Below are positions 1 through 5,477 of a stretch of DNA of 5,477 nucleotides, in pieces. Numbering within the stretch: the stretch's first letter is position 1; each line of letters opens with the position of its first letter. The translations under genes and the position numbers were made by a program. Below the pieces are notes generated by a model. That model saw nothing but the letters and a program-made list of their open reading frames with translations. It was not told where the DNA came from and did not search any database. This stretch comes from Gammaproteobacteria bacterium (GTDB taxonomy: Bacteria > Pseudomonadota > Gammaproteobacteria > Enterobacterales > Kangiellaceae). The stretch covers positions 26,796-32,272 of the forward strand of contig NVTT01000026.1 in NCBI GenBank assembly GCA_002401655.1, in the 5' to 3' direction.

Positions 1-101
1 CTGAACAAATTGAAAGTCTAAGAAGTAGCTTTAACTCTAGTTTTACTGCAATACTAAAATTAGAGCTTGCAAAAAAGCGTGTTCAGTCATCATTTAACTA
101 A
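1..101 (+). CDS. C-terminal end of an unidentified protein (partial)
   Basis: A frame read from base 3 stays open for 32 codons and stops with TAA at 99-101; its start lies outside the window. The visible residues are polar and likely helical, ending in LELAKKRVQSSFN. The other two forward frames stop within the first few codons. The downstream gene begins 30 bases after the stop with its own ribosome site and no clear promoter, which fits a shared transcript. Too little is visible to name a family. It could be a chance open stretch, but its position just before a well-formed gene argues for a real gene end. Confidence 0.5.
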   Translation, partial: EQIESLRSSFNSSFTAILKLELAKKRVQSSFN

Positions 102-131
102 GTAGTTAAGGTCAACTATTGGAGTAAATCT

Positions 132-461
132 ATGAGTTTAGATGTAACAGAACTTTCATTAAAAATGTTTGATGCATTCAAAGGTGAGCTATCAGAGAAT
201 TGGTCTGACGTTTCAGATTATGCAGAGGGCGAATCAAAAAAGCTTGCAGAAAATTTTGTAATGATAGAAAAATTAAGGCTCTCTGAAAAAATAACCAAAG
301 AACAAGCCAAGTTACATCACGAAATTCAACGTAACGCATCTCGATCGGTTCTGCTGACTATTGAGGGATTAGGTTTGCTAGCGGTTGAACAAGCGATCAA
401 TGCTGCGATTAATGTACTTAAAGATTCTGTTAATGGTGCTTTAGACTTTGCGCTTATCTAA
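132..461 (+). CDS. Conserved-looking hypothetical protein, 109 aa, helical
   Basis: No function is recognised. The ATG follows GGAG at 121-124 with seven bases between, a strong ribosome site that fixes the start. The protein has no signal peptide. Residues 1-70 are charged and probably helical (ELSENWSDVSDYAEGESKKLAE, KITKEQAKLHHEIQRNAS in two parts), with a coiled-coil-like heptad feel. Residues 71-109 are rich in Leu, Ala, Val and Ile (LLTIEGLGLLAVEQAINAAI) and look like an amphipathic or weakly hydrophobic helix, perhaps for self-association or membrane contact. From memory, short proteins with a similar tail occur in marine gammaproteobacteria and some phages without assigned function; this is unchecked. 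It probably shares a transcript with the partial frame upstream, so the two may act together. Confidence 0.8.
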   Translation: MSLDVTELSLKMFDAFKGELSENWSDVSDYAEGESKKLAENFVMIEKLRLSEKITKEQAKLHHEIQRNASRSVLLTIEGLGLLAVEQAINAAINVLKDSVNGALDFALI

Positions 462-490
462 CTTGCACAATAGCATTTCATAGCGTGCAT

Positions 491-527
491 AAAAAAACCT
501 CCAATTGATTAACTCAAATTGAAGGTT
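491..527 (-). terminator. Intrinsic terminator of the small minus-strand gene
   Basis: Arms 496-506 and 517-527 pair over ten of eleven positions (one C-A mismatch at 501/522) around a ten-base loop. On the minus strand the hairpin runs straight into seven T residues (the A run at 491-497). It lies 27 bases beyond the stop of the 46-residue gene. On the plus strand no T run follows, so it serves the minus strand; weak action on the 132-461 transcript is possible. Confidence 0.75.
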
Positions 528-554
528 CTTATCAATAAATTAGGGTGTGTCTCT

Positions 555-695
555 TTATTGATTTTCTGATTGCACCTGTGAAACTTGATATTCAGAACTA
601 GCATTTGCAGCATTTACGCCACTCAAGCTAGAAAAAATCATACCAAGACCTAATAAGGCAGCCAGCACTACTAATATATCTGGTTTGCGTTTCAT
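555..695 (-). CDS. Small exported or membrane-anchored peptide, 46 aa
   Basis: The minus-strand ATG (695-693) is preceded by GGAG (706-703) with seven bases between. It opens a 46-codon frame ending in TAA at 557-555. The N terminus is MKRKPD, followed by a hydrophobic segment at residues 7-24 (ILVVLAALLGLGMIFSSL). A small-residue stretch then carries possible signal-peptidase sites (VNA, ANA before SSE), and a polar Gln/Ser-rich tail follows. It is therefore either a secreted peptide of about 14-17 residues or an inner-membrane peptide with its tail in the periplasm. A promoter upstream and a terminator downstream make it a complete single-gene transcript, strong evidence that it is real despite its size. 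Function is unknown. It resembles small KRKPD-starting proteins I associate with Alteromonadales, but this is memory, not a search. Confidence 0.72.
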   Translation of the reverse strand: MKRKPDILVVLAALLGLGMIFSSLSGVNAANASSEYQVSQVQSENQ

Positions 696-764
696 TGTGG
701 TTCTCCAGTTTTTATTTTTCGGTGGAGTCCATTACGTACTATCTTTCATTCCATGTTTATCTGT

Positions 765-793
765 ATTGTATGTAGTTGTCTACTTGCAGTCAT
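765..793 (-). promoter_or_regulatory. Sigma-70-type promoter for the 46-aa gene
   Basis: On the minus strand, ATGACT (793-788) is followed by a 17-base spacer and TACAAT (770-765). The -10 matches consensus at five of six positions and the -35 at four of six (TGAC core). The predicted transcript starts near 758, giving a leader of about 60 bases. No experimental support is visible. Confidence 0.55.
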
Positions 794-865
794 TGGTACT
801 AAGCCGTTGGTCTGCGTCACAGAGCCAATAAATTTACTCCTCTTTTCAGTTTAGATCAATAGATT

Positions 866-900
866 ATGTCGATTTTTTGACATCTATTTGTCCGAATGTC
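866..900. repeat. ATGTC / GACAT / ATGTC motif cluster
   Basis: ATGTC at 866-870, its inverse GACAT at 879-883 and ATGTC again at 896-900 are spaced by 8 and 12 bases. The cluster is about 75-110 bases upstream of the -35 of the 46-aa gene, a position that could suit an activator. The motifs are short and may be coincidental in AT-rich DNA. Confidence 0.3.
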
Positions 901-1053
901 TCAATATTGGCCTTAATTTTTTTTATTTATCTTCTTACATAAGTTTTCCACAGCCTTGTACACAATAAACAAAATGATGATCCAAAGCGTAATCCAGATA
1001 GTGATCTAAATCAGACTTAATCATTTCTTATAGAAAGTATACAATCTTCTTAT

Positions 1054-1081
1054 TTGGATTGACCTGAAAAATGATTATAAT
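1054..1081 (+). promoter_or_regulatory. Probable rpiA promoter
   Basis: A perfect TATAAT lies at 1076-1081. The best -35 is weak: TTGGAT at 1054-1059 with a 16-base spacer (three of six matches). The nearer TTGACC at 1059-1064 leaves only 11 bases and cannot pair with this -10. Transcription would begin near 1088, about 54 bases before the chosen rpiA start. Confidence 0.5.
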
Positions 1082-1141
1082 GGTCTATACCCATCATCAA
1101 TCAAGATGCAGATCCGCGGATTCATAGAAGAGACTTTCAAA

Positions 1142-1798
1142 ATGGCTACTCAGGAAGAACTTAAAATTGAAGCAGCGAGAGCTGCACTTAAATATATTCA
1201 AGACGGTGAGATTATCGGGATAGGCACCGGCTCTACGGTAAATTGCTTTATTACCCTTTTAGAAGATGAAAAACACCGAATTAAAGCGGCGGTTTCTAGT
1301 TCAATTGCATCCACAAAACACCTTGAGGCTATAGGTATTGAAGTGATTGATTTAAATGACGCCCATGAAATACCTATTTATGTTGATGGTGCAGATGAAT
1401 CTAATCACTCACTTGAGTTAATCAAAGGTGGTGGTGGCGCATTAAGTCGAGAGAAAATTATTGTCGCAGTTGCTGATAAATTCATTTGTATTGCTGATGA
1501 ATCAAAATACGTTGAAGTTTTAGGCGATTTTCCTTTGCCTATCGAAGTTTTACCCATGGCTCGTAGCTATGTTGCACGGGAGCTTGTCAAATTGGGTGGT
1601 GATCCGGTTTATCGTCACGGATTTGTGACCGATAACGGCAATATCATTCTTGATTTACATAACATGGAGATTTCTCAAGCAAAAGTACTGGAGAATCAAA
1701 TTAATCAGATCGCTGGCGTGGTCACCAATGGTTTGTTTGCCCAAAGACCCGCTGATCATTTAATTTTGGCAACGAAGGATGGAATAAAAGAGTATTAA
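1142..1798 (+). CDS. rpiA: Ribose-5-phosphate isomerase A, 218 aa
   Basis: RpiA interconverts ribose-5-phosphate and ribulose-5-phosphate in the cytosolic non-oxidative pentose phosphate pathway. The protein aligns end to end with the 219-residue E. coli enzyme. The phosphate-binding GIGTGST is at residues 26-32, SSSIAST at 52-58, DGADE at 82-86, [11 protein letters not shown] at 95-105 and FPLPIEV at 130-136. The catalytic set D82, D85, K95 and E104 corresponds to E. coli D81, D84, K94 and E103, so the enzyme should be active. An in-frame ATG at 1106 would add 12 residues, but it has no ribosome site and would start about 18 bases from the predicted mRNA end. ATG 1142 follows GAAGAG (1127-1132) at nine bases and matches the family's N terminus (MATQEELK). 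The gene stands alone, convergent with pyrC, eight bases between stops. Confidence 0.96.
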   Translation: MATQEELKIEAARAALKYIQDGEIIGIGTGSTVNCFITLLEDEKHRIKAAVSSSIASTKHLEAIGIEVIDLNDAHEIPIYVDGADESNHSLELIKGGGGALSREKIIVAVADKFICIADESKYVEVLGDFPLPIEVLPMARSYVARELVKLGGDPVYRHGFVTDNGNIILDLHNMEISQAKVLENQINQIAGVVTNGLFAQRPADHLILATKDGIKEY

Positions 1799-1812
1799 TC
1801 GCTCTTTTATTC
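1782..1812. terminator. Inverted repeat at the rpiA/pyrC junction, possible shared terminator
   Basis: Arms 1782-1792 (GAATAAAAGAG) and 1802-1812 are perfect 11-base complements around a nine-base loop. The rpiA stop is in the loop and the pyrC stop is in the right arm, so the arms encode the ends of both proteins. The stem is AT-rich and neither side has a clean T run, so termination may be weak or depend on the convergent arrangement. Confidence 0.45.
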
Positions 1813-2841
1813 TTTCACTTTCCAGCTTAAAGTTTCCCCTGCAAAGAATGGCGTGATCGGATTACCATTAGGTAAAGTAATTGACTTAGGCACCTGCCAA
1901 TCTTCTTTAATTAATCTCACTTTACCTTCGTTTCTTTTGAAACCATAAAAATCTGCCCCATAAAAACTAGCAAAACCTTCTAATTTATCAAGTGCATCCA
2001 AATCTTCAAAAACCTGAGCGTATAATTCCAAGGCACTCCATGCACTATAACAACCCGCGCATCCACAACTTGATTCTTTTTTGTATTGTTCATGGGGAGC
2101 AGAGTCTGTTCCCAGAAAGAATTTACTTGAGCCACTAGCCACAGCTTGTTGCAATGCAATTTGGTGAGTGTTTCTTTTTAACACCGGCAAGCAATAATTA
2201 TGTGGCCTTATTCCACCAACTAACAAATCATTCCTATTTAATAGTAAATGTTGAGGTGTAATTGTTGCTGCAATATTTTTTCCAGATTGACTAACAAACT
2301 CAACCGCATCTTTTGTGGTGATATGTTCTAAAACAATTTTTAAATCTGGGAAGCTTTGCACAATTTTATTTAGGACTGTCTCGATGAACATCGCTTCTCT
2401 ATCAAAGATATCCACATCATGGTGGGTGACTTCGCCATGAATTAATAACAGAATCCCTTCGTCACTCATTGTTTGCAGCACTGGGTATAGCGATTCGATT
2501 TGTTTTACTGCTGAATCAGAATTAGTTGTAGCACCTGCTGGATAATATTTTATCGCTTTAATCCCAGCCTCTTTTGCTTCTATAATGGTTTTAGAGGTTG
2601 TTGCATTGGTTAAATACAAGGTCATCAATGGATCAAAATCTGCGTTATCTGGTACGGCTTGCAGTATTCTGTTTTTATACTCTTGAGCCATTTCAACGGT
2701 AGTAATTGGCGGAGTCAAGTTAGGCATCACAATCGCTCTTTTGAAGCATCTTGCTGTCGCTGCTACCGTTTCTATTAAAAAACTGCCATCTCTAAAATGT
2801 AAATGCCAGTCATCTGGAGCTTGAATAGTGATTGATTGCAT
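1807..2841 (-). CDS. pyrC: Dihydroorotase, class II (E. coli type), 344 aa
   Basis: PyrC reversibly cyclises N-carbamoyl-L-aspartate to L-dihydroorotate, the third step of pyrimidine synthesis, in the cytosol. It matches the 348-residue E. coli enzyme throughout. Two-metal-site ligands are H13 and H15 (DWHLHFRDG), the lysine expected to be carboxylated K98 (AIKYYPAGATTNS), H135 (IHGEVTH), H173 (EHITTKD) and D246 (LGTDSAPH). Substrate contacts R17, N41 and H250 are kept, as is the SSCGCAGC segment at 257-264. The ATG is preceded on the minus strand by AAAGGA (2853-2848) with six bases between, which supports this start. The ends of the protein match the family, with no truncation. A palindromic repeat lies immediately upstream in the likely mRNA leader and may affect translation. 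Confidence 0.97.
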   Translation of the reverse strand: MQSITIQAPDDWHLHFRDGSFLIETVAATARCFKRAIVMPNLTPPITTVEMAQEYKNRILQAVPDNADFDPLMTLYLTNATTSKTIIEAKEAGIKAIKYYPAGATTNSDSAVKQIESLYPVLQTMSDEGILLLIHGEVTHHDVDIFDREAMFIETVLNKIVQSFPDLKIVLEHITTKDAVEFVSQSGKNIAATITPQHLLLNRNDLLVGGIRPHNYCLPVLKRNTHQIALQQAVASGSSKFFLGTDSAPHEQYKKESSCGCAGCYSAWSALELYAQVFEDLDALDKLEGFASFYGADFYGFKRNEGKVRLIKEDWQVPKSITLPNGNPITPFFAGETLSWKVKE

Positions 2842-2856
2842 ATTTAATCCTTTAAC

Positions 2857-2894
2857 CCCCTCTCCCTTGACGGGAGAGGGTTGGGGAGAGGGTG
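2857..2894 (+). repeat. Palindromic intergenic repeat, short copy
   Basis: CCCTCTCCC (2858-2866) and GGGAGAGGG (2872-2880) form a nine-bp stem with a five-base TTGAC loop. A second GGGAGAGGG follows at 2884-2892. Its two ends (2857-2873, 17 bases; 2884-2894, 11 bases) are exact inverse matches of the ends of the repeat at 2992-3077. It lies between the likely pyrC promoter and the pyrC start codon. Repeats of this general look are scattered between genes in many proteobacteria; no transposase is nearby. Confidence 0.8.
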
Positions 2895-2910
2895 ATAAAT
2901 TTTGTTAGAA

Positions 2911-2939
2911 ATTATACACTTTAGCCGTTATTTTGTATG
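2911..2939 (-). promoter_or_regulatory. Probable pyrC promoter
   Basis: On the minus strand, CATACA (2939-2934) is followed by 17 bases and a perfect TATAAT (2916-2911). The -35 matches consensus at three positions (ACA). Transcription would start near 2904, giving a leader of about 60 bases that contains the whole short palindromic repeat. Confidence 0.55.
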
Positions 2940-2991
2940 CTTACTTTATTCGTTAGGATAGCTATAACATTCACATTTTAGCTTAAAGTAA

Positions 2992-3077
2992 CACCCTCTC
3001 CCTTGCCCTCGGCAATTGCTCCTGCATTGCTCTAATAGCCTACATCCATGTAGGAATCTTCCGTCAAGGGAGAGGGG
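2992..3077 (-). repeat. Palindromic intergenic repeat, long copy with structured insert
   Basis: CCCTCTCCCTTG (2994-3005) and CAAGGGAGAGGG (3065-3076) are perfect 12-base complements separated by 59 bases. Those bases hold two smaller hairpins: GCAAT (3012-3016) with ATTGC (3026-3030), and CCTACAT (3039-3045) with ATGTAGG (3048-3054). The copy is inverted relative to the one at 2857-2894, shares its outer 17 and 11 bases exactly, and is about 48 bases longer in the middle. It looks like the same element family with an expanded centre, possibly a non-autonomous mobile repeat. There is no coding evidence. Confidence 0.8.
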
Positions 3078-3154
3078 ATCTTTCTATTCTTATTTAAAAG
3101 AGTTATTTGCTCCCCATTAGCGTTATCGAGTATTCTTTAGTATATGCAATGGTT

Positions 3155-3166
3155 TATCTATAGATA
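3155..3166. repeat. Perfect 12-bp palindrome before oadG
   Basis: TATCTATAGATA reads the same on both strands and ends eight bases before the oadG ATG. Its position would suit an operator controlling the oad operon, but an AT-rich palindrome of this length can occur by chance and no regulator gene is in view. Confidence 0.3.
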
Positions 3167-3174
3167 TACGAGTT

Positions 3175-3429
3175 ATGGTTGAAACAACGGAGTTAAACGA
3201 TCTATTTTACCAAGCAGGCACATTAATGCTGGTTGGAATGGCTTTTGTGTACGCTTTTTTAATGATAACGATATTGGTGATTCAAACCATTATTACTCCA
3301 TTGGGAAAAAAATACGGCCAAGTCACTCAAATTCAGCCTACAACAACTAACGTTTTAAAGTCAGGTGAGCCATCTCCTCAAATCATAGCGGCAATTAGTG
3401 CAGCCATAAAAGAACACCGTTCTAAATAA
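3175..3429 (+). CDS. oadG: Oxaloacetate decarboxylase gamma subunit, 84 aa
   Basis: OadG is the small membrane subunit that joins OadA to the membrane carrier OadB in the sodium-pumping oxaloacetate decarboxylase. Length (about 80-85 residues) and layout fit the family. A short N terminus is followed by one membrane helix at about residues 14-40 (TLMLVGMAFVYAFLMITILV). After it come a basic patch (GKKYG), a polar Thr/Pro linker and the conserved C-terminal helix PQIIAAISAAIKEHRSK, the part expected to bind OadA. H81 near the end is in the region where some homologues bind zinc. The frame is open upstream to 3121 but has no other start codon. The ribosome site is poor (only GAG at 3170-3172, too close), so translation may be weak or start unconventionally. 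oadA follows 68 bases after the stop. Confidence 0.92.
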   Translation: MVETTELNDLFYQAGTLMLVGMAFVYAFLMITILVIQTIITPLGKKYGQVTQIQPTTTNVLKSGEPSPQIIAAISAAIKEHRSK

Positions 3430-3487
3430 ACAGTCTAATTAACCGATTTTATTAGCCACCTAATCAAACTCGGCCTAGAAAATACAT

Positions 3488-3491
3488 GGAG
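3488..3491 (+). promoter_or_regulatory. Ribosome binding site that decides the oadA start
   Basis: GGAG lies six bases before ATG 3498 and overlaps the upstream in-frame ATG 3486. No purine-rich site precedes 3486, so ribosomes should start at 3498. Confidence 0.75.
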
Positions 3492-3497
3492 CTTCAA

Positions 3498-5291
3498 ATG
3501 TCCCGAAAAAACACCGATAAACTAGGAATCACTGAACTCGTTCTTCGCGATGCTCATCAATCATTGTTCGCCACAAGATTGCGCTTAGAGGACATGCTAC
3601 CGATCGCGCCATTGCTCGATGAGGTCGGTTTTTGGTCAATTGAGTCTTGGGGCGGAGCAACCTTTGATTCTTGTATTCGTTATTTAGGTGAAGATCCTTG
3701 GGAGCGTATTCGAGCATTAAAAAAAGCCATGCCAAAAACTAAGCAACAAATGCTATTTCGAGGTCAAAATATTCTTGGTTATCGCCACTACGCTGATGAT
3801 TTAGTCGAAAAATTTGTTGAACGCGCCCACGTAAACGGTGTTGATATTTTTAGAATATTTGATGCCATGAATGATGTGCGAAATATGCAAACAGCGATTA
3901 AATCTACGATAAAAATAAACGCTCACGCTCAAGCTACTTTAAGCTACACCATCAGCCCAGTTCACAAGCTTGAAGGTTGGTTAACTATGGCGAAACAGCT
4001 AGAGGATATGGGGGCACATTCGCTTTGTATAAAAGATATGGCAGGGTTGCTAAAACCTTATGTGGCGGAAGATTTAATCGGTCAATTGAAAGAAACCGTT
4101 GATATCCCCATTGCTTTACATTGTCACGCGACGACAGGACTGAGTGTGGCTACGCATATGAAAGCCATTGATTCAGGCATTGACGTTATTGATACCGCAA
4201 TATCGTCTATGAGTATGACCTACGGACATTCGCCAACGGAAACTATCGTAGCGATTGTAGAAGATACCCCAAGAGACACGGGATTAGATTTAGTCAAGTT
4301 AGCCGAAGTTGCGGCCTATTTCCGTGATGTTCGCAAAAAATATGCACAGTTTGAAGGAAGTTTAAGGGGCGTCGATGCTCGGATCTTAATCGCTCAAGTC
4401 CCAGGCGGTATGTTAACCAATATGGAAAACCAGCTAAGAGAACAAAATGCTGAAGATAAATTAGATGAAGTACTTAGCGAAATCCCAAAAGTTAGAAAGG
4501 ATCTGGGTTATATACCGTTGGTCACGCCGACTTCCCAAATAGTAGGCTCTCAAGCAGTATTGAATGTACTCACTGGCGAACGATATAAAAGTATCACTAA
4601 AGAAACCGCTGGCGTTTTAAAAGGTGAATACGGAAAAACCGCTGCCGAGGTTAATCGCGAACTTCAGCTAAAAGTATTAAAGGGTGGCTCTCCAATAACC
4701 TGTCGCCCAGCTGATAATATTAAACCGGAAGTTGAAGCCTTAACTAAAGAGTTGTTAGAAAAAGCGAAACAAGATGACATTACACTCGCGGAAGAAGTCA
4801 TAGATGATGTATTAACCTATGCACTTTTCCCTCAAATCGGTTTAAAGTTTTTAAAAAACCGCAATAACCCCGATGCATTTGAGCCAAAACCTTCTGCAAT
4901 CAGCCAAAATGAAGCACCCGCTGCTGCCAATTCTTCAAAGGCGAATAGTACTCATGACATTGAAAATTACAGCGTCACTGTCGATGGCAAAACCTATCAA
5001 GTTGAAGTTGGTCCCGGCGGAGAAATCTCTCAAATCACTTCATCTCAATCGAATATCACAGAATCGCCAATCGCTTCGGGTGAGCAATTAAAATCACCAC
5101 TATCCGGTAATATTTTCAAACTTTTAGTCAAACCTGGTGAGTCAGTTAAATCCAATGATTTGGTCATTATTTTAGAAGCAATGAAAATGGAAACTGAAAT
5201 TCGAGCATTAAATGATGGTGTAGTAAGTGAGCTACTAGTTAAAGAAGGCGATGCGGTATCCGTTGGACAAGTTTTGATTCAATTCAACTAA
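3498..5291 (+). CDS. oadA: Oxaloacetate decarboxylase alpha subunit, biotin carrier, 597 aa
   Basis: OadA takes the carboxyl group from oxaloacetate, releases pyruvate and loads its own biotin, which then visits OadB. Residues about 10-270 form the carboxyltransferase barrel: metal-binding D18 in [10 protein letters not shown]208 and H210 in HCHATTG, and catalytic K179 in CIKDMAG. Residues about 290-460 are the conserved PYC/OADA domain. A polar Ser/Asn/Ala linker (about 461-487) leads to the biotinyl domain with EAMKMET; K563, 34 residues from the end, is the biotin site. Full length is typical. Starting at ATG 3486 would add MELQ; 3498 is preferred because GGAG sits six bases before it. The linker has few prolines compared with the Pro/Ala-rich linker of the Klebsiella protein. 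A pyruvate carboxylase B subunit is similar, but flanking oadG and oadB settle the identity. Confidence 0.96.
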   Translation: MSRKNTDKLGITELVLRDAHQSLFATRLRLEDMLPIAPLLDEVGFWSIESWGGATFDSCIRYLGEDPWERIRALKKAMPKTKQQMLFRGQNILGYRHYADDLVEKFVERAHVNGVDIFRIFDAMNDVRNMQTAIKSTIKINAHAQATLSYTISPVHKLEGWLTMAKQLEDMGAHSLCIKDMAGLLKPYVAEDLIGQLKETVDIPIALHCHATTGLSVATHMKAIDSGIDVIDTAISSMSMTYGHSPTETIVAIVEDTPRDTGLDLVKLAEVAAYFRDVRKKYAQFEGSLRGVDARILIAQVPGGMLTNMENQLREQNAEDKLDEVLSEIPKVRKDLGYIPLVTPTSQIVGSQAVLNVLTGERYKSITKETAGVLKGEYGKTAAEVNRELQLKVLKGGSPITCRPADNIKPEVEALTKELLEKAKQDDITLAEEVIDDVLTYALFPQIGLKFLKNRNNPDAFEPKPSAISQNEAPAAANSSKANSTHDIENYSVTVDGKTYQVEVGPGGEISQITSSQSNITESPIASGEQLKSPLSGNIFKLLVKPGESVKSNDLVIILEAMKMETEIRALNDGVVSELLVKEGDAVSVGQVLIQFN

Positions 5292-5322
5292 AATAATACT
5301 TAAAAGGGGTTAAAAGTAAGAC

Positions 5323-5477
5323 ATGTTAGAAATACTAAACACTCTTTGGCAATCAACTGGCCTACATAATTTTGAATCCGGTCAAGTGATCATGATGATG
5401 GTGGGTTGCGGGTTATTATATTTAGCCATTGCTAGAGGCTTTGAACCGCTTTTGTTATTGCCAATGGGTTTTGGCGC
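5323..5477 (+). CDS. oadB: Oxaloacetate decarboxylase beta subunit, N-terminal part (runs off the window)
   Basis: OadB is the multi-spanning membrane subunit that decarboxylates carboxybiotin and exports sodium ions. Only the first 51 codons are present. They read MLEILNTLWQSTGL, a short linker, then a hydrophobic helix (VIMMMVGCGLLYLAI) followed by RGFEPLLLLPMGFGA, the signature expected near the N terminus of this family. The gene starts 31 bases after oadA and has no promoter of its own in the gap, so it belongs to the oadGAB operon. The nearest strong purine run, AAGG GG at 5304-5309, is 13 bases from the ATG, longer than usual. Whether the rest of the gene is intact cannot be seen. Confidence 0.92.
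   Translation, partial: MLEILNTLWQSTGLHNFESGQVIMMMVGCGLLYLAIARGFEPLLLLPMGFG

Larger units (their letters stand above)
696..1141. other. Intergenic region between the 46-aa gene and rpiA
   Basis: This gap of about 445 bases separates two divergent genes and contains no convincing further gene. It holds the minus-strand promoter at 765-793, the rpiA promoter near 1054-1081, a cluster of ATGTC/GACAT motifs at 866-900, and a 9-bp inverted repeat TTTAGATCA (850-858) with TGATCTAAA (1002-1010). The stretch 901-1050 is very AT-rich. A small RNA cannot be ruled out by eye, but I see no hairpin followed by a T run that would end one. Confidence 0.6.
2842..3174. other. Divergent spacer between pyrC and oadG
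   Basis: These 333 bases contain no gene I can support. From left to right: the pyrC ribosome site (2848-2853), a short palindromic repeat (2857-2894), the likely pyrC promoter (2911-2939), a long palindromic repeat (2992-3077), AT-rich sequence expected to hold the oadG promoter, and a 12-bp palindrome (3155-3166). I could not find a convincing oadG promoter; the best pair is TTGCTC (3107-3112) and TATTCT (3131-3136) with an 18-base spacer. Confidence 0.6.

Noticed and set aside
464..489. TGCAC/GTGCA pairing after the 109-aa gene as its terminator
   Set aside because: The stem is five bp with a 16-base loop and is followed by A residues rather than T.
944..952. TTTTCCACA, one base from a DnaA box
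   Set aside because: It is a single site with no cluster or origin-type genes nearby, and AT-rich DNA yields such matches by chance.
1059..1081. TTGACC paired with TATAAT as the rpiA promoter
   Set aside because: The spacer is only 11 bases, too short for sigma-70 recognition. The weaker TTGGAT at 16 bases was preferred.
2857..3077. Repeats considered as a CRISPR array
   Set aside because: There are only two unequal copies in opposite orientation, with no regular spacers and no cas genes.
3435..3455. CTAAT/ATTAG hairpin between oadG and oadA as an internal terminator
   Set aside because: It has only five AT-rich base pairs and an 11-base loop with no following T run. The genes belong to one operon.
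3529..3735. Minus-strand open frame of 68 codons opposite oadA
   Set aside because: It lies wholly inside the well-supported oadA gene, and its translation is arginine-rich without recognisable features. It is a shadow of the coding strand.
4873..5091. Plus-strand open frame of 72 codons in another frame inside oadA
   Set aside because: It overlaps the OadA linker and start of the biotinyl domain, and its Leu/Lys/Ser-rich translation resembles nothing.

Overview
The window is AT-rich chromosomal DNA from a bacterium, most likely a gammaproteobacterium of the marine Alteromonadales/Shewanella/Vibrio kind. The organism is inferred from the E. coli-like RpiA and class II PyrC, the OadG-OadA-OadB gene order of a sodium-pumping oxaloacetate decarboxylase, and the low GC content; the genus cannot be fixed by eye. 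Most of the window is ordinary metabolism. I see no CRISPR array, tRNA, rRNA, transposase or defence island.

Left part (1-1141). The end of one open frame (stop at 99-101) is followed 30 bases later by a 109-residue helical protein of unknown function (132-461), probably in the same transcript. Facing them on the minus strand is a small gene (555-695) for a 46-residue exported or membrane-anchored peptide. It has a good ribosome site, a sigma-70-type promoter and its own intrinsic terminator, so it is a complete one-gene unit. The gap from 696 to 1141 holds that promoter, the rpiA promoter and some unexplained short inverted repeats.

Middle (1142-2841). rpiA (ribose-5-phosphate isomerase, plus strand) and pyrC (dihydroorotase, minus strand) converge with only eight bases between their stop codons. 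An 11-bp inverted repeat spans the junction. RpiA supplies ribose-5-phosphate for nucleotides and PyrC makes dihydroorotate for pyrimidines, so both feed nucleotide synthesis, but they are transcribed separately.

Spacer (2842-3174). Two copies of a palindromic GGGAGAGGG-type repeat lie here in opposite orientation: a short one of 38 bp and a long one of 86 bp carrying about 48 extra bases with their own hairpins. If the proposed pyrC promoter is right, the short copy lies in the pyrC mRNA leader and its hairpin ends just before the Shine-Dalgarno sequence.

Right part (3175-5477). oadG, oadA and the start of oadB form an operon for the membrane oxaloacetate decarboxylase. OadA transfers the carboxyl group of oxaloacetate to its biotin, OadB decarboxylates carboxybiotin and pumps sodium out, and OadG holds the complex together. 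oadB runs off the window after 51 codons. Two start codons are revised here: rpiA to 1142 and oadA to 3498.
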